Part shown: in pieces, positions 33,986-45,370 of the stretch
Position numbering within the stretch: the stretch's first letter is position 1
How the letters are laid out: every line of letters begins with the position of its first letter
Assembly (NCBI GenBank): GCA_028583605.1
Contig: CM053336.1
Span: 30,256,934 to 30,320,933 of the forward strand
Source: Dastarcus helophoroides
Taxonomy: Eukaryota; Arthropoda; Insecta; Coleoptera; Bothrideridae
Direction: 5' to 3'
DNA length: 64,000 nucleotides
Notes under the pieces: model-generated
Seen by the model: the letters and a program-made list of their open reading frames with translations, nothing else
Databases searched by the model: none
Told to the model about the DNA's origin: nothing
Translations under genes and position numbers: made by a program

Positions 33986-35775
33986 CTTAGGCATAGGAGG
34001 TTTGTTTACGAAGTTTCCTTCCTGAGGTTGTCTCCCCGTAAGCCGGCCGGCTAAGGCAAGCTCACCGTTGGCGTCCCCACTCCGGAATTTCTTCCGTAGG
34101 ACTCTTAACGCCGTACGGTCAGTGGATTTTCTGCACTCGAAGATACAGAGCATCCACCGTGGCCCTTAGAGTCTCCATTGGAGGCCCCAGGAACCTTTTC
34201 CGGCAAGTGGTCTTGCCCAGGCTCGACCACTCCAGCATTCTGCTATAAGGGCTGGGCATGGACCCCAGACCTCCTGGCGGTCTTCTCGTTCAGCGGTCGG
34301 CTCCCGAGCATGAGGTGTTGATTCCTCGCTCCGCAGAACTTTCCTCTGAGGGCGAACCTGCCTTTTGTTCCGGGTATCCACCATATCCCCTATTGCAGTT
34401 CCAAAAATAATTTTGGCATAAAAAAGGCCGACGAGGCAATAGCTGATAAGTCAGCTAGTATACCTCGTCGGCCGAGTAATTTTGCAAGCTGCTTTACTGC
34501 CTGTTTCCCCAAGTCCTAGGACCATTATAGGAGAGTGAGCATGTGTTGCAGCTCGCCCCCTCGCCCCATCGTCTGTACACGCAGGTTATGCGCTAGCTCC
34601 TGCCCCGGGGCTCGTCGTGGCTTGCCGAGTGCAGGTCCAGCACTAATTTAGCGCTCAGACATTGTTGTGGAGCGATGAGGTGAGACTCTCTCCCACCCCT
34701 TGACGCGATAACGCAGAAGACGACATCCGCGCTCGCGCCCCGGGGGGAGAGAGAGTCCCTGTATAATGAGTGATCGGACATGTCGGGCCGAGTCCAATGG
34801 GCACCCGGTGTTCCCCATAGTGGAGACGTGTACCAGGCGCCCCGTTCTCTCCTTCGTCCTCTCTATCTCATTATTCGGTCCCGAAAGACCGCTGTGACAC
34901 TATCGGATTCCAAAATATCGCCCCGTGGCCGTCCTCCGCCTGGTCGCACTACGGTGTGCTCGATCGGGCGACATGCGTATCTCATGTTGTCGCATTGTCT
35001 GCATCCTGTACCAGGAAGACTCGCGACAGTCGTCTGTCGGGTCTCTCACGGGTGTTTCAGATGTCGTGACTAGTGCGAACGCTTGGAGATACGCAGTTCC
35101 GTCGGTTCCGATTGGCGTCCAATCAGCATGAGAGACGGGCTCGACGGTTTGATATGCAAATGCCTCGTACCATGAGTCAGCAGATTAAATCTCTTTTGGA
35201 CATACACCCTTTTGTTATCCAATCCGACCATTCGAGAGCGGGGCCCGCGGGACGCCCGTCTTAGGTCGCAACTTTTATGGTCAACACCCTTCCGACGGGT
35301 TTGGGTTACACCCTCCCCCGTCAGGAAGTGGTAGAATCGTTGACAGAGGGCTGCTCCTTTGAGGGGCGCAAGTGTTCCACATCACCTCTTGGGCGTAAGA
35401 GGAGACCGTACTTCGCTTTTTACCATCGGAAGACCCGCTAACGATACTGGTCTTAAACTCTGGGCTTTTGGCTGTCCTGGTGGACGCACCCAGTTCTCCA
35501 GGGTTCTCCCATCTTGGATAGGCCTTTTAAACCGGGCATCTGCCGCCGTGGACACATCAAGTCCCTGAAATTCGAACTCCATATGTTTTGGAGTCACTAA
35601 TCTTCGACTCATTGGAGTTGTGGCAGACAGCAAGTGCTTCCTTTGCGGCTTTTACCCCACTAGCGTCGTCTGTCAGCCCTCGTACCACCCCATTCACCCA
35701 TCTGCCAAAGCATCAGGCGACCTCATCCGACGGAGGCAAGCCACCGCCTTTTGAGGCGCCATACTGAAGCTTACT
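33986..35775 (-). pseudogene. R1-like ORF1 (Gag) region, copy I
   Basis: Homologous to 16047-17780. The probable start is the ATG in the sense string CAGTATGGCGCC near 35773. Fragments such as VKAAKEALAVCHNSNE and SPEFKTSIVSGSSDGKK are readable in a neighbouring frame, so the copy is frameshifted. It contains the conserved hairpin at 34426-34473. Assigned as ORF1 by position. Confidence 0.5.
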
Positions 35776-36629
35776 TTCTTCTCGGCTTCACATGCCTTGT
35801 TCGGCTTTCTCGATGTGCCACAGCACTGATGTTAATTGTCACTTTGCGTCCTGAGATTAACCCTGGGTTACGCTATGCCAGGTTTCCCTGAAGGCGTCCT
35901 TTCCAGCCATTGGCTGGGCAGGCTGACCCGACAGGGATAAAAGATAGGTGTGTCAGCCTTCGCTCGAGCCAGATCAGCACGGGAGTCAGCTCTGTCTAGT
36001 GTGTGTTGGAACTGAGCGATCGGGCGATACACAAGCAAGCGGCCCTTAGATCATTGGCACCCGCCCAAGCCCAGTTCGGTCGATGTTTAGTCGACAAGGC
36101 TTAATGAGCGCAGAGGTCCGGATCTCCGGGGGCGCCTACCGGGCTCGGTCTAGCTCCTCTACTTTTGCATAAGATGAACGGGATTAGGAGTCTGCAAACA
36201 CATCTCGGCCGGCGTCGTTTTAATTGCGCCCATGTCCTTGGCTGGGTATGCGCTTGATTTAGGCGCACCATACCGCGGAGAGGGCGCATATGTCGACGTA
36301 TACACAAGCCGAGAGCGGAGTTCTTCCGTCCCGTCCTGGCTAGTAGGGTTCCGCAACACAAAGAGTCGTCCCGCCCGAAATGACGAACAGATATCGCTGT
36401 ACACAACCTCTTCAGCGAGTTCGCCTTTCTTGTCGATAGGGGTTGTCGCAAAATGCCATTTGACTGAGCTTAGCCGCTGTCATAGAAATTTCTTCACATT
36501 GACGTCTCTTTAGCGTGTCCCACTCTCACCTCTAGGAGGTGCTCAGCAAACATCATATATTTATGATGCTAGTCGGGGCGTGTAAGTTGCTTTATTGCAA
36601 CGTTACACGTGGCAGCCCCCGACGAGAGC
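35776..36629 (-). other. R1-like 5' untranslated region
   Basis: The first ~170 bp inward from the 28S junction (sense GCTCTCGTCGGGGGCTGCCA, then GTCAATGTGAAGAAATTTCT) match the start of element J at 58392, which confirms the R1-family 5' end. The rest (about 36455-35776) has no recognised feature. Short ORFs on either strand look incidental. Confidence 0.65.
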
Positions 36630-36667
36630 AGTAGGTAGGGACAGTTGGGAATCTCGTTAATCCATTT

Positions 36668-36704
<37 letters not shown>
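36630..36704 (-). rRNA. 28S rRNA interval between R2 and R1 sites
   Basis: Reverse complement of TAGCCAAATGCCTCGTCATC ... CCCTACCTACT, the 28S segment separating the two classical insertion sites. It is 75 bp because of one extra A in the CCCAACTG stretch. The R2-like element B2 ends on one side and R1 copy I begins on the other, so a single 28S copy was hit by both. Confidence 0.95.
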
Positions 36705-39700
36705 GTTAGAATATTTATTTAATAAATACATGTACAAAATATGTTAATAATGAGCAAGTATGCAGCCCATCTATTGCCCGCTCAATTCTACTTACAGATA
36801 CTTAAAAAGAACAACAGATACTTATAGCTAGGGTCGTGCGGCGCGCTGCGACCGATGGAATGTTGCGTTTGGTGGGCGCTGGTTGTTCGGGCCGAAGCCT
36901 GTCCCGCCTCTAGACCACACGCATCGCATGAACGACCTGTGGATGGAAGGCCCTTACTTGAGGACGCAAGCCACCACGTTCTTCCTAAGGTTGGAGGTAA
37001 TAGCAAGGGAATCTACTGCCGGAGCATTACACCGAGGCCAAATGCCCCGGGCACCCACGATGATAGGGGTGAAAGTGAATGATTTCCCCGGCCATCGCCT
37101 CCGCGCTGCCTCCAGAAATTTAGGGTTGTTGTAGACCTCCTCCTTGTTTTGGTATATAACTTCCTATCGGAATGTTCCCGTCCCACGATACCTGGACGTC
37201 AGCTATGATGACGTAGGACGTGCCCTTATGGATGGCTAAATCTGGCCTCAACAATGCGCCATCCGTTTGACGTACATGCGGTTCATCCTCTACCACCCAC
37301 TTCTTGCTCTTACAGTGGGCAGCAATCTTAGAGACGACCCCGTTATGCCTGCGAATCCTCTCCCAGTGAGTTACTGGGCAGGACTGCAGGACATGCGAGA
37401 CCGTCTCCTGCTTGCTGCAACTTCCTCTGCATCTTCGCGCCTCAATAGGATTGGAGAAAATTGATGCACTAGGCAGGTTGTTGGTACGAAGATAAACCGC
37501 CTGCACGTAGTCACGTCCAGACCACCCAGGTGGTCGGGTGGTCAGCCAGTCTCTACTGGCTACGTCCTCATTCGCTAAGTCCAAGCCTCGTGAAAAGGGG
37601 CATTCGCGAAGTTAATCCCTCCAGAATTGCTGGGAGGGTTTTTCTCCAGCCAGAGTCTGAAGACGCGCAAAGATGTTCCGCGCGTCCTCTGTCTGGAGCG
37701 TGTATAGCAAAACAGGGTCGTTGGAAGCCGCCAACAAACCCGTCAGTCTTCCTAGGAGGGTGCGTGGGACTTCATTTCTTAAGTTGGGGACGCCCAGTCT
37801 ACCGTCTCGCACCGCTGCCGCCGTAGATGAACACGTCAGGGGTCGTGCGCGCAAGATAGAGGGTGCGCTTTACAAAGAAGCGGATCATCTTGTCGGCCTC
37901 TTTCAAAATCCTCGATGTAACCTTCTTGACCTGCAACCCGTACTGCACCCGAGGGACAAGGTAGGTCTTCAGGATGAAGAGCCTCTGATCGGGTTTTAGG
38001 AGGGCCCTAGTAAGCCTCGAGAGCCACAAGCTCAAGTCCGTGAGAAAGGGCTTCTGGACACCGCTGTGGCTAAAGTCATTGCCCAGATATTTAACTGTGT
38101 TTATCGCGGAGACGGCAGGGATCTTATTGCCGTCTATAGCGTAGATGGCCTTAGAGACGACGCTAGTCCTCTTATGGAGTGTCCTGGTACTCAGACTATA
38201 GGACTTCTTGGCGTTGATCTGGAGTCCCCGGTTACCCAGAAACTCCGAGATTCGGTCCAAAAAGATTGGAACTTTCAGCTTTGAGTTCTCCAAGAGCACC
38301 ACGTCGTCCGCAAAGGCCATCGCAGCACATTTAATACCTGGGCCTATAGACCCACTCGTCTGGCCATTGTTCAGTGTGTCCAGCAGCATATCCATGACGA
38401 AGTTGAACAATATCGGGCTCATAGGGTCCCTCTGCTTGATGCCCCTTTGCATGGATATTGGTCCAATGGTAGACCGCGGGGTTTTGATGGTAGTGGTAGA
38501 GGCATCAAGCATATTCTTTACATACGCGATCAGAGACTCCTCAACCCCTTGTCTCCTCATTGCCCACAGGATGACACTATGGGGCACTGAGTCGAACGCC
38601 TTACTAAGATCCAACGAGATCACGCAGTACGGTCTCCCCTCCGCCCTTCTGGAACAGATAAAGTGGTCCAGAATGTATGTGTTTGCGAGTGTTCCATCGA
38701 TTTTCGTGAAGCCTCTTTGATGAGCGTTGAGGCTCGTGGCATTACTAAGCATAGCCGCGAGAATCCGATGAAACAACCGCAAAGCCGCAGGGGCGATAGA
38801 AATGGGGCGGTAGTTGGAGACCGTACGCCTGTCCCCGTCTTTATGAATAAGGACCGTCTTTAGCCCCCTCCAATCAGTGGGGATGATGTTGCGTGCCAGG
38901 ATGTAGTTGAAAAGGATCGCCAAAACGGCGTTATCCATGGCCTTGACGGTCTCCGTTAGGACACCGTCAGGGCCGGGGGCGGCTCTTCGCCACCCATCCT
39001 TGACCTTCGCAACATCATCCCCCCTGATCGGGACCATGACTGGCTCTGCGGTCTTAAGGCCAGTCAATGGTGGAGGTCTGAAGGGGTCTCCTTTCGGGCG
39101 TTCAAATAGTGCCCGATAGTAATCATATATAGCTTGGTCCTCCGGGAGATCTTCCACAAGACCCATCTCCCTACCCTCAATAATGGCCCCTGCCAGCGCC
39201 GGTCAAGCTTTGCCATAAAGATCTTGGGCTTTCTTGAAGGCGCTGGCACGGGGTCCTTGGCCGGTTGTAGTTTGGCCATAATGCCTAGGAGGGTTTTTGG
39301 GGTTACCAAATCTTTTATGTTTAGGGGGGAGGAAAAACTCCTTGACCCAAGCGTCCAGAAAATTTTGGGACGCATTGAGGTCTTCCTTCCTAATAGCCTT
39401 TATCAACAAGAAAAGGCGCGTGATAGTACTATCCTGGAGGTCAGAGAGGAGCCCGTCAATGGCCTCAAGGAATGGGTAGAGTTAGTAACTCCTGGGGAGA
39501 TGGGCCTTGCGGCCGATATCCGAGAGAGACCTGCCTCCTGGGAGAAATGGGCTCCCGGGCTGCAAGCAGGTTTCTTTGGAGGAGGTCGAACGCAGTCGGT
39601 GGGGGGTTCTAGCGAGTGCGAACAGTCTAGCGCGAAGGAGGCTTCTGCCTCTTTGACCTGCGCAGACACCACGGCACTATATAGGCGAACAGACACCTGG

Positions 39701-40430
39701 CGCGCACTTGTGTCCGCCTCCTCGGTGATGGTGGGTGGGATGGCGGCATGCTGGTCTCCGGTCTGTCGTTGATGGTCTATATGGTTGGCGGCATTTTCAG
39801 TTGACTTACTTCTGGTGCGCCTTGCTGGCTCTTTAAGCTCCAAGGGGGTTGGGAGCTTCTTGGAAATGGACCCGGATCCTCCTGACGTTACTCTGGATAA
39901 TGGCCTCTGCTGAGGAGCGGCTTTTTGGGGCCTTTGATGTGGATGATGTTGGGCGGCCCTCTGCTCAATACTCCGACTACGGGTAACTCGTGCCGGAATT
40001 GCAGTAGCCGCTTGAGGCTTAGCAACCGGCCTGACGGGGCAGGTTTCGGTGTTGGTGGTAGTTGACGAGGACGTTCTGTTGTGGGGAGAAGGGGTCGGCT
40101 GTTGGGATGTTGAAGCCGGCTTAAAGAACTGGGACACTTGCACTTGTGGGTAGGTACCATGACTCAGGGTATTTTCCCTTTGTCTGAAAGGACTAGGTTA
40201 GGCACCTACCAATAGCAACTCTAGTGCCGAAACACTAGTCGTTAGGTAAAAAGTCGGGCTGTAAAGTGGCCGTCGTTACTGAACTCTTCGGTGGGCTTCT
40301 AGGAGTACGCCAGAAGACTCGGGGTGTTGTCGGCATCTTTCGCGACGATGATGGGATCGGGGGTAAAAAGGGGAAAAGTTTTGGGAAAGGGGTGTTTTAA
40401 GGGTGAAAAAAGGGTGCATGGAGGACCCAA
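36705..40430 (-). mobile_element. R2-like retrotransposon B2 at the R2 site
   Basis: The 3' end at 36705 (sense ...TAAATATTCTAAC) is followed directly by 28S TAGCCAAATG, the canonical R2 3' junction. The 5' UTR (40161-40430) matches that of B3 but is cut off inside the G/C-rich repeat zone and fused to element F. Coding region 40160-37120. Confidence 0.85.
37120..40160 (-). pseudogene. R2-like B2 protein, lacks zinc-finger/Myb block
   Basis: ATG at 40160 (MVPTHKCKC). Immediately after the first Cys pair a deletion removes the fingers and the Myb helix (~110 residues compared with B3) and shifts frame into the linker (SQFFKPASTSQQ). A second ~110-bp deletion lies near 39478. RT (39166-37799): APGPDGVLTETV, VLIHKDGDRRTVSNYRPISI, VISLDLSKAFDSVPHS, GIKQRDPMSPILFNFVMD (Arg where B3 has Gly) and AFADDVVLLENS. 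A frameshift sits near 37805. The endonuclease part (37584-37120) has CRGSCSKQETVSHVLQSC and RPDLAIHKGTSYVIIADVQV. Confidence 0.85.
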
Positions 40431-42086
40431 ATTTTAGGACACTATGCACACATTGTGCTTGCAAATTGTACGGCAAGCTGAGGAGTTCTTGGGTCCTGTC
40501 GTTCCATTTTCCCTATATTCCGCGCGCCCCGATAATAATCGAAGCGAAGACAAATGTCTTGCCGGGGTGTTGTTGGCAGATCTAGTGTCGTTCTTAAAAC
40601 TTTCCATGATTTTGGCTGGATGTTATACAGAAAAATTTTGGAGAACACGACGCTTAAGTGGCTGTCGCTGATGGCCCTCACAGATGGCAGGGTGACTCCG
40701 TCTGCACCTGGGGCAGAGCCGCTCCACTTTTTGGCCACCTTATGAATGTCAGAAGGCTAGATTGGCTCAAAAAGTGGGTTGAGTGTGTTGGGTGTGACAG
40801 GGGCGTCATCCGAACCTGACGGAGATTCGAACACCCCGGCATACAACTTCTGAACCTCTTCCCTTTAAGAAAGAATAGGGGGCTGTAAAATGTCCTCTCC
40901 CCTGAAGATAGTCTCGGCCAGTCTTCCCTTGTCTTTCTTGTATGAGTCCTGGGATTTCCAATATCTTAATGTTCTAAGATTAGACCCTGTATTGGTCATG
41001 CCATAATTACGGGTGTTATAATAATGGACTTTGAAAGGTCCACATCATTTTCGTCACAGGAGATATTAAGAGGAGGAGAAGGAGGACTGAGAGAGCTTTT
41101 AAGATCTTAGCCATAAAATTGCTTTGGCCAAGCTTGATAAGTTCTTGTCTGGCCGCCTCTCTGTAGGTACAATAGATGGTTTTTGTCCTCCTCTTTTTGA
41201 CCTGATCTATGGTCAAGTTTACCCGGAAAGCTAACGCAGCATTCGACACTTTCCCCGCAGAGAAAACCTCAATTCTGGCCAGGAGGTCTAAAACCTCGGC
41301 CTCAGGTCTGGGTTTGAGGGCCTCTAGACCGGCGTGTTACTGCTGGGGGTGTATCTTCGCTTCGTGGTTCCTGGCGTTCTGATAACTAGCAAACTTCTTC
41401 TCACAGTATAAACAGGCGAGCCTGTCCCCGCATTCCCTTTTCGAGATGTGCGTGGCATAATTAACATGTTTGTGAAAATCCATGCCACACCGCTCGCGCG
41501 TCCACAGGAACACTCTCTGACCTAATGTAAAGGATCCCAGTAAATTTCTGGGCCTTGTTGCCGTTGTAATGGGTTTGGCTATCCCCGACTTGCTTATCGC
41601 CCCAGTGATGGGCGGGGGCTTGCAACCTATCCTAGTACAGGAGCTTGACTGAGCTATAGCTCCTGCCCCTAGGATGGTCAAGGGCTTTGTAGTGGAAGGA
41701 CCATTGGTGATAGTCGGTCCTACCTAGTCAGATGCCACTAGTCTGCCATGGCTTGATGCCACGTTGTCCTTCGCAGACTTAGTGGCGTTGTTATTGGGGG
41801 GAAGCGAAGGCTTCGCCCCTCTCGAAACCTTACTATTATTCATAGTAGGTGTGACTCTCTTATTTAACAGGAATGATGTAGATGTTGGGTTGGGCCAGTT
41901 ATTTGGCCAAAAGACAAAAGCTAAAGTGTTTGGGTCAAAGAAAACCAAGTTAGACCCCGGTGAGGGGGTGTCGGATGGGGAGACTATCCAGATGAAAGTC
42001 TTGCACTCCCATTTGAAAGATCTGCAGATGAGGGCAGATCTTTGGCAGGTGAGGGTATGCTCGTAAAATAATGCCCGGACTAACAC
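40431..42086 (-). pseudogene. R2-like F protein remnant
   Basis: Fragments in order on the minus strand: an N-terminal low-complexity part (42086-41724), a C2H2 finger (CLYCEKKFASYQNARNHEAK, 41681-41337), a Myb-like helix (LTIDQVKKRRTKTIYCTYRE, 41249-41100) and the RT entry (WSGSAPGADGVTLPSVRAIS, then SKIFLYNIQPKSWKVLRTTL, 40738-40560). A deletion follows to the endonuclease tail (CVHSVLKFGSSMHPFF, 40476-40420). All RT catalytic boxes and the PD-D core are missing. Stops and frameshifts lie between fragments. Confidence 0.7.
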
Positions 42087-42236
42087 ATAATACGGCTATC
42101 GCCTCTTAGAGCTATATGCTTGAGTCTCGGTGTTCGTGGTATATGATTTTATTATACATTGCATGTATCGAGATACAAATTGTAATACATAAGCCGTAAT
42201 CATTCCTATCTATCCTCTGAAAGAAAGATAATTTAA

Positions 42237-42760
42237 GGGGGGGGTGGTTTGGTAGTAAAAATGGGGTTGGGGATGAAAAATGGTTATGACTTTAGGTAGA
42301 GGTAGTTTGGGGGTGAAAATGGGCTGGAGATAAAAATGGAAATGATTTTGGGTGGGGGCAGTTTGGGGGTGAAAATGGGGTTGGGGATGAAAATGGGGAT
42401 GATTTTAGGTGGGGGTAGTTTAGGGGGTGGAAATGGAATTGGGGGAGAAAATGGGGATGATTTTGGGTAAAGGTAGTTTGGGGGTGGAAATGGGGTTGGG
42501 AATGAAAATGGGGATGATTTTGGGTAGGGGTAGTTTGGGGGTGGAAATGGGGTTGGGGATGAAAATGGAAATGATTTTGGGTGGGGGTAGTTTGGGGTGG
42601 AAATGGGGTTGGGGATGAAAATAGGGATGATTTGGGGGGGGGGGGGTAGTTTGGGGGTGGAAATGGGGCTGGGGATGAAAATGGGGATGTTTTGGGGTGG
42701 GGGTAGTTTGGGGGTGGGAATGGGGTTGGAGGTGGAAAAAGGGATGATTCGGGATGGGGA
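42237..42760 (-). repeat. G-rich minisatellite in 5' UTR of element F
   Basis: About nine imperfect units of ~54-60 bp built from GGGGTTGGGGATGAAAATGG and GGGGGTAGTTTGGGGGTGGA. The same repeat occurs at 44590-44815 (element G) and, reverse-complemented with its element, at 60123-60560 (B3). It is therefore a transcribed 5' UTR feature of family B-like elements, C-rich on the sense strand. Pro-rich or Gly-rich ORFs across it are artefacts of the repeat. Confidence 0.9.
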
Positions 42761-43165
42761 TTAAATGGGAATTGTGGGACAAAATTTGGAAAGAGGCGAG
42801 AACTGGGGATTCTCGTGGTTCAATTGACAGCTGACACTTGTGACGTCGATCATCGGTCGTGACGTCATGGAGCTGGTCGAGTTAGAAGACCTTTTGTTGA
42901 TCTCCTTGGCGTACCTGGTATCGTGCACGCTGCCGTGCCTGGTCTGTTTACATACAGAGACGGAAAAAGTGAGATAACATAACACGCCGTACTGCTGGTA
43001 TTGGGCAGCAGATTGCCTCCAAAAAGAAGGGACTGTTTACTAGACGCACAACTTACCACACAAAATTTCACGAACATGCACTGCCAAATAACACTTTAAA
43101 AAAAACTTTAAAATCGTTAGAAACGGTGGGAATACACGTCCACACTCTCCGAGATTCATTAAAAG

Positions 43166-43272
43166 AGCCCGTTCCCTTGACAGTGGTTTCGCTAGATAGT
43201 AGGTAGGGACAGTTGGGAATCTCGTTAATCCATTTATGCGCGTCACTAATTAGATGACGACGCATTTGGCTA
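43166..43272 (-). rRNA. 28S rRNA segment downstream of the R2 site
   Basis: Reverse complement of 28S from TAGCCAAATG through CCCTACCTACTATCTAGCGA and on to GGGAACGGGCT. It spans an empty R1 site, so this 28S copy carries no R1 element. It forms the 3' flank of G and, at its far end, joins the 5' end of F. A CCTCGTC to CGTCGTC change shows divergence. Confidence 0.95.
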
Positions 43273-43899
43273 TTTAGAATATTTACTGGTGAAAATAAAC
43301 ACTTGTACATTGTTGTTCTGCAAATGTGAAGGCAGACACTCTGCCGTTCAGCCACTAAAATCACAACTATAATAGAACAAGAAAGAATTTGGTCGGGAGG
43401 CTCTAGCTGCGTGTGACTCGTCGGGTTTGCGAACATCGCACCAACAGAGTTCTAGGGCTTAAAGCTTCAGCTCATGCGGATGTTAAGCATAATGTTACAG
43501 ATGTAGTCACACGCTGGCTTCCTAGCCTGGGCGAGCCTTCCCGAGCGTGAGAACATGAGTTGTACTTTGGCTTTCCGATTAAAAGACATGGTGGTATACC
43601 CCACCATGAATGAGTGATGACCTCTCATTTAGCGTAATTGGAAAGCACTGGACTCGTAGGCGAATGTTGTACACGTAAAAGTGGACGACACAAAAGTAAA
43701 AAGGGTGGGGTGCGTCCACCATTGTCGAGACATGTTTGTCGTAGGCCAGATGGAATGGCCTGAGGAAATAAGAAGAACATCCCGCCTACGAGGAATATCG
43801 ACCATGAAGTCACACTACTACTCTCCACGGTGGATAAGAAAAACCCACGATAACACTCACGAAGCTAGGTTAGGCTAAGTATGGCGTCGCACATTGATG

Positions 43900-44351
43900 T
43901 CGTTTGCACGTCAACGCGCATTTGGGCCTAAGCCCTGCCCGCCCTTAAACCACACACACCGCATGAACGACTTGTGGATTGAGGCCCCCCACTTGAGGAC
44001 ACTCGCCTCCACGCTCTTCCTAAGGTTGGAAGGGATGGCCAGGACGTCAGTAGCCGGAGCATTACAGCGGGGCCATATGCCCCGGGCACCCACGATGACA
44101 GGGGTGAATTAAAAGTTTTTTCCTGGCCATCTCTTCCTCGCTGCTTCCAGGAATTTGGGGTTGTTGTACACTTCCTCCTTGTTGCTGCAACCTCCCTGCA
44201 TTTCCGAGAAGGGGCATTCGCAAAGCTTTTTTCTCCAAAAGTGCTGGGAGGGCGTATCCCCAGCCCGAGTATGTAAGCGCGCAAAGGTCTTATGCGTGTC
44301 CTCTGACTGGAGGGTGTACAGAAGATTTAGGTCTTCGAAAGCGTCTAACAA
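43900..44351 (-). pseudogene. R2-like G coding remnant
   Basis: Reads LYTLQSEDTHKTFARLHTRA and QHFWRKKLCECPFSE, then jumps to NKEEVYNNPKFLEAARKRWP, and in another frame to a GARGIWPRCNAPAT tail. Compared with B2 the knuckle and endonuclease PD-D core are deleted between these segments, so no enzymatic function remains. Similarity to family B is clear. Confidence 0.75.
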
Positions 44352-44589
44352 GCCCGTTAACCTTCCCAGAAGGGTGCGGGGGACGTCTCTTCCTCAGGTT
44401 GGGGACTGCCAAGCCACCATCTCTCAACGCTGCGTAGGTTTACACATCGGGTCTTGTGCGTGCAATGTGTAGTGTTGGATATTGAGAGCACGAACCGTAG
44501 TGTGTCCGGCTTCACATTTGCATATAGTGCTAGGCGCCATGGCGTCGGAGGATTTTTCTTAGCCTTAAAAGAAAATTTTATAGCACCTA

Positions 44590-44815
44590 TAGGTAAAAAT
44601 GGGGTTGGGGATGAAAATGGGGATGTTTTATGGTAGAAGTAGTTTGAAGGTGAATATGGGGTTTTGATGAAAATGAAAATGTTTTGGGGTAGGGGTAGTT
44701 TGGGAATAAAAATGGGTTTGAGATAAAAATGGGGGTGTTTTGGAGTGGGGGTAGTTTGGGGGTGGAAATGGGGTTGAAGGTAGTTTAAGGGGTGTTGGAA
44801 TATATATGGAGTTAG
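44590..44815 (-). repeat. G-rich minisatellite in 5' UTR of element G
   Basis: Roughly four degenerate units of the GGGGTTGGGGATGAAAATGG type also seen at 42237-42760 and 60123-60560. Confidence 0.85.
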
Positions 44816-45221
44816 AGTTGGGAATGGGGATTGCGAAAATTAGGGAGGGACAGAAATGGAGACTTAGAGGAATTTGCGTGACGAAACTGACAGCTCTCGC
44901 TAGATGACGTCAATCTCGCGTCTGACGTCACGCGGCTTGTCGGGTAAGGAGACCTTTTGTTAATCTCCTTGGCGTCAAAGATAATGTGTACGCCACCGTG
45001 TCCGGCAATGTTTACGTTGCCGAATGTAAAAAGTTCCAGGAACATTACACGCCACACCAGACGTAATTGGCGGCGGATTCACTTCAAACAAGCACTAAAT
45101 TGTTCCCGAGATGCACGGCCCCTTATCACACAAAACTTGCGTAAAACGCCTCACAAACAACACTTTAAAGCACATAAAATCGGTGGACGGTGGGAAAACA
45201 CGTCCACACGCTCCGAGTTCA

Positions 45222-45244
45222 CTTAAGAGAGTCATAGTTACTTT

Positions 45245-45275
<31 letters not shown>

Positions 45276-45279
45276 TACA

Positions 45280-45314
<35 letters not shown>

Positions 45315-45338
45315 CATCAACACCCGCTGGGGCCATCG

Positions 45339-45370
<32 letters not shown>

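Larger units (their letters stand above)
32885..36629 (-). mobile_element. R1-like retrotransposon copy I at the R1 site, internally deleted
   Basis: The 5' end at 36629 lies against 28S ending ...CCTACCTACT, exactly the R1 insertion point 75 bp downstream of the R2 site. Order on the minus strand: 5' UTR (36629-35776), ORF1 region (35775-33986), a jump to the ORF2 C-terminal knuckle (33985-33709), then the 3' UTR (33708-32885). Endonuclease and RT are entirely missing. The 3' UTR matches that of element J but stops ~100 bp earlier, where 28S begins. Confidence 0.8.
40431..43165 (-). mobile_element. R2-like retrotransposon F, internally deleted
   Basis: The 5' end region (42781-43165) is homologous to that of G (44816-45221), followed by the G-rich repeat (42237-42760). 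A separate-family protein with finger, Myb and RT start comes next, then a jump to the last part of the endonuclease. It is fused at 40430 to the 5' UTR of B2. The 5' junction is unusual: 28S is read past the R1 site to GGGAACGGGCT before the element starts. Confidence 0.7.
43273..45221 (-). mobile_element. R2-like element G: short, internally deleted, both ends intact
   Basis: At 45221 the element meets 28S ...CTCTCTTAAG; at 43273 it ends against TAGCCAAATG. Both canonical R2 junctions and 28S on both sides are preserved in one orientation. At 1.95 kb it keeps the 5' end (44816-45221), the G-rich repeat, a small C-terminal coding remnant and a ~600-bp 3' UTR. It has no fingers, RT or endonuclease core. 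This is the structure of the short internally deleted elements known for Drosophila R2. Confidence 0.85.

Noticed and set aside
42420..42782. Proline/histidine-rich 120-codon ORF and similar ORFs at 60067-60538
   Set aside because: Read-through of the G/C-rich minisatellite, whose unit length allows open frames in several phases.
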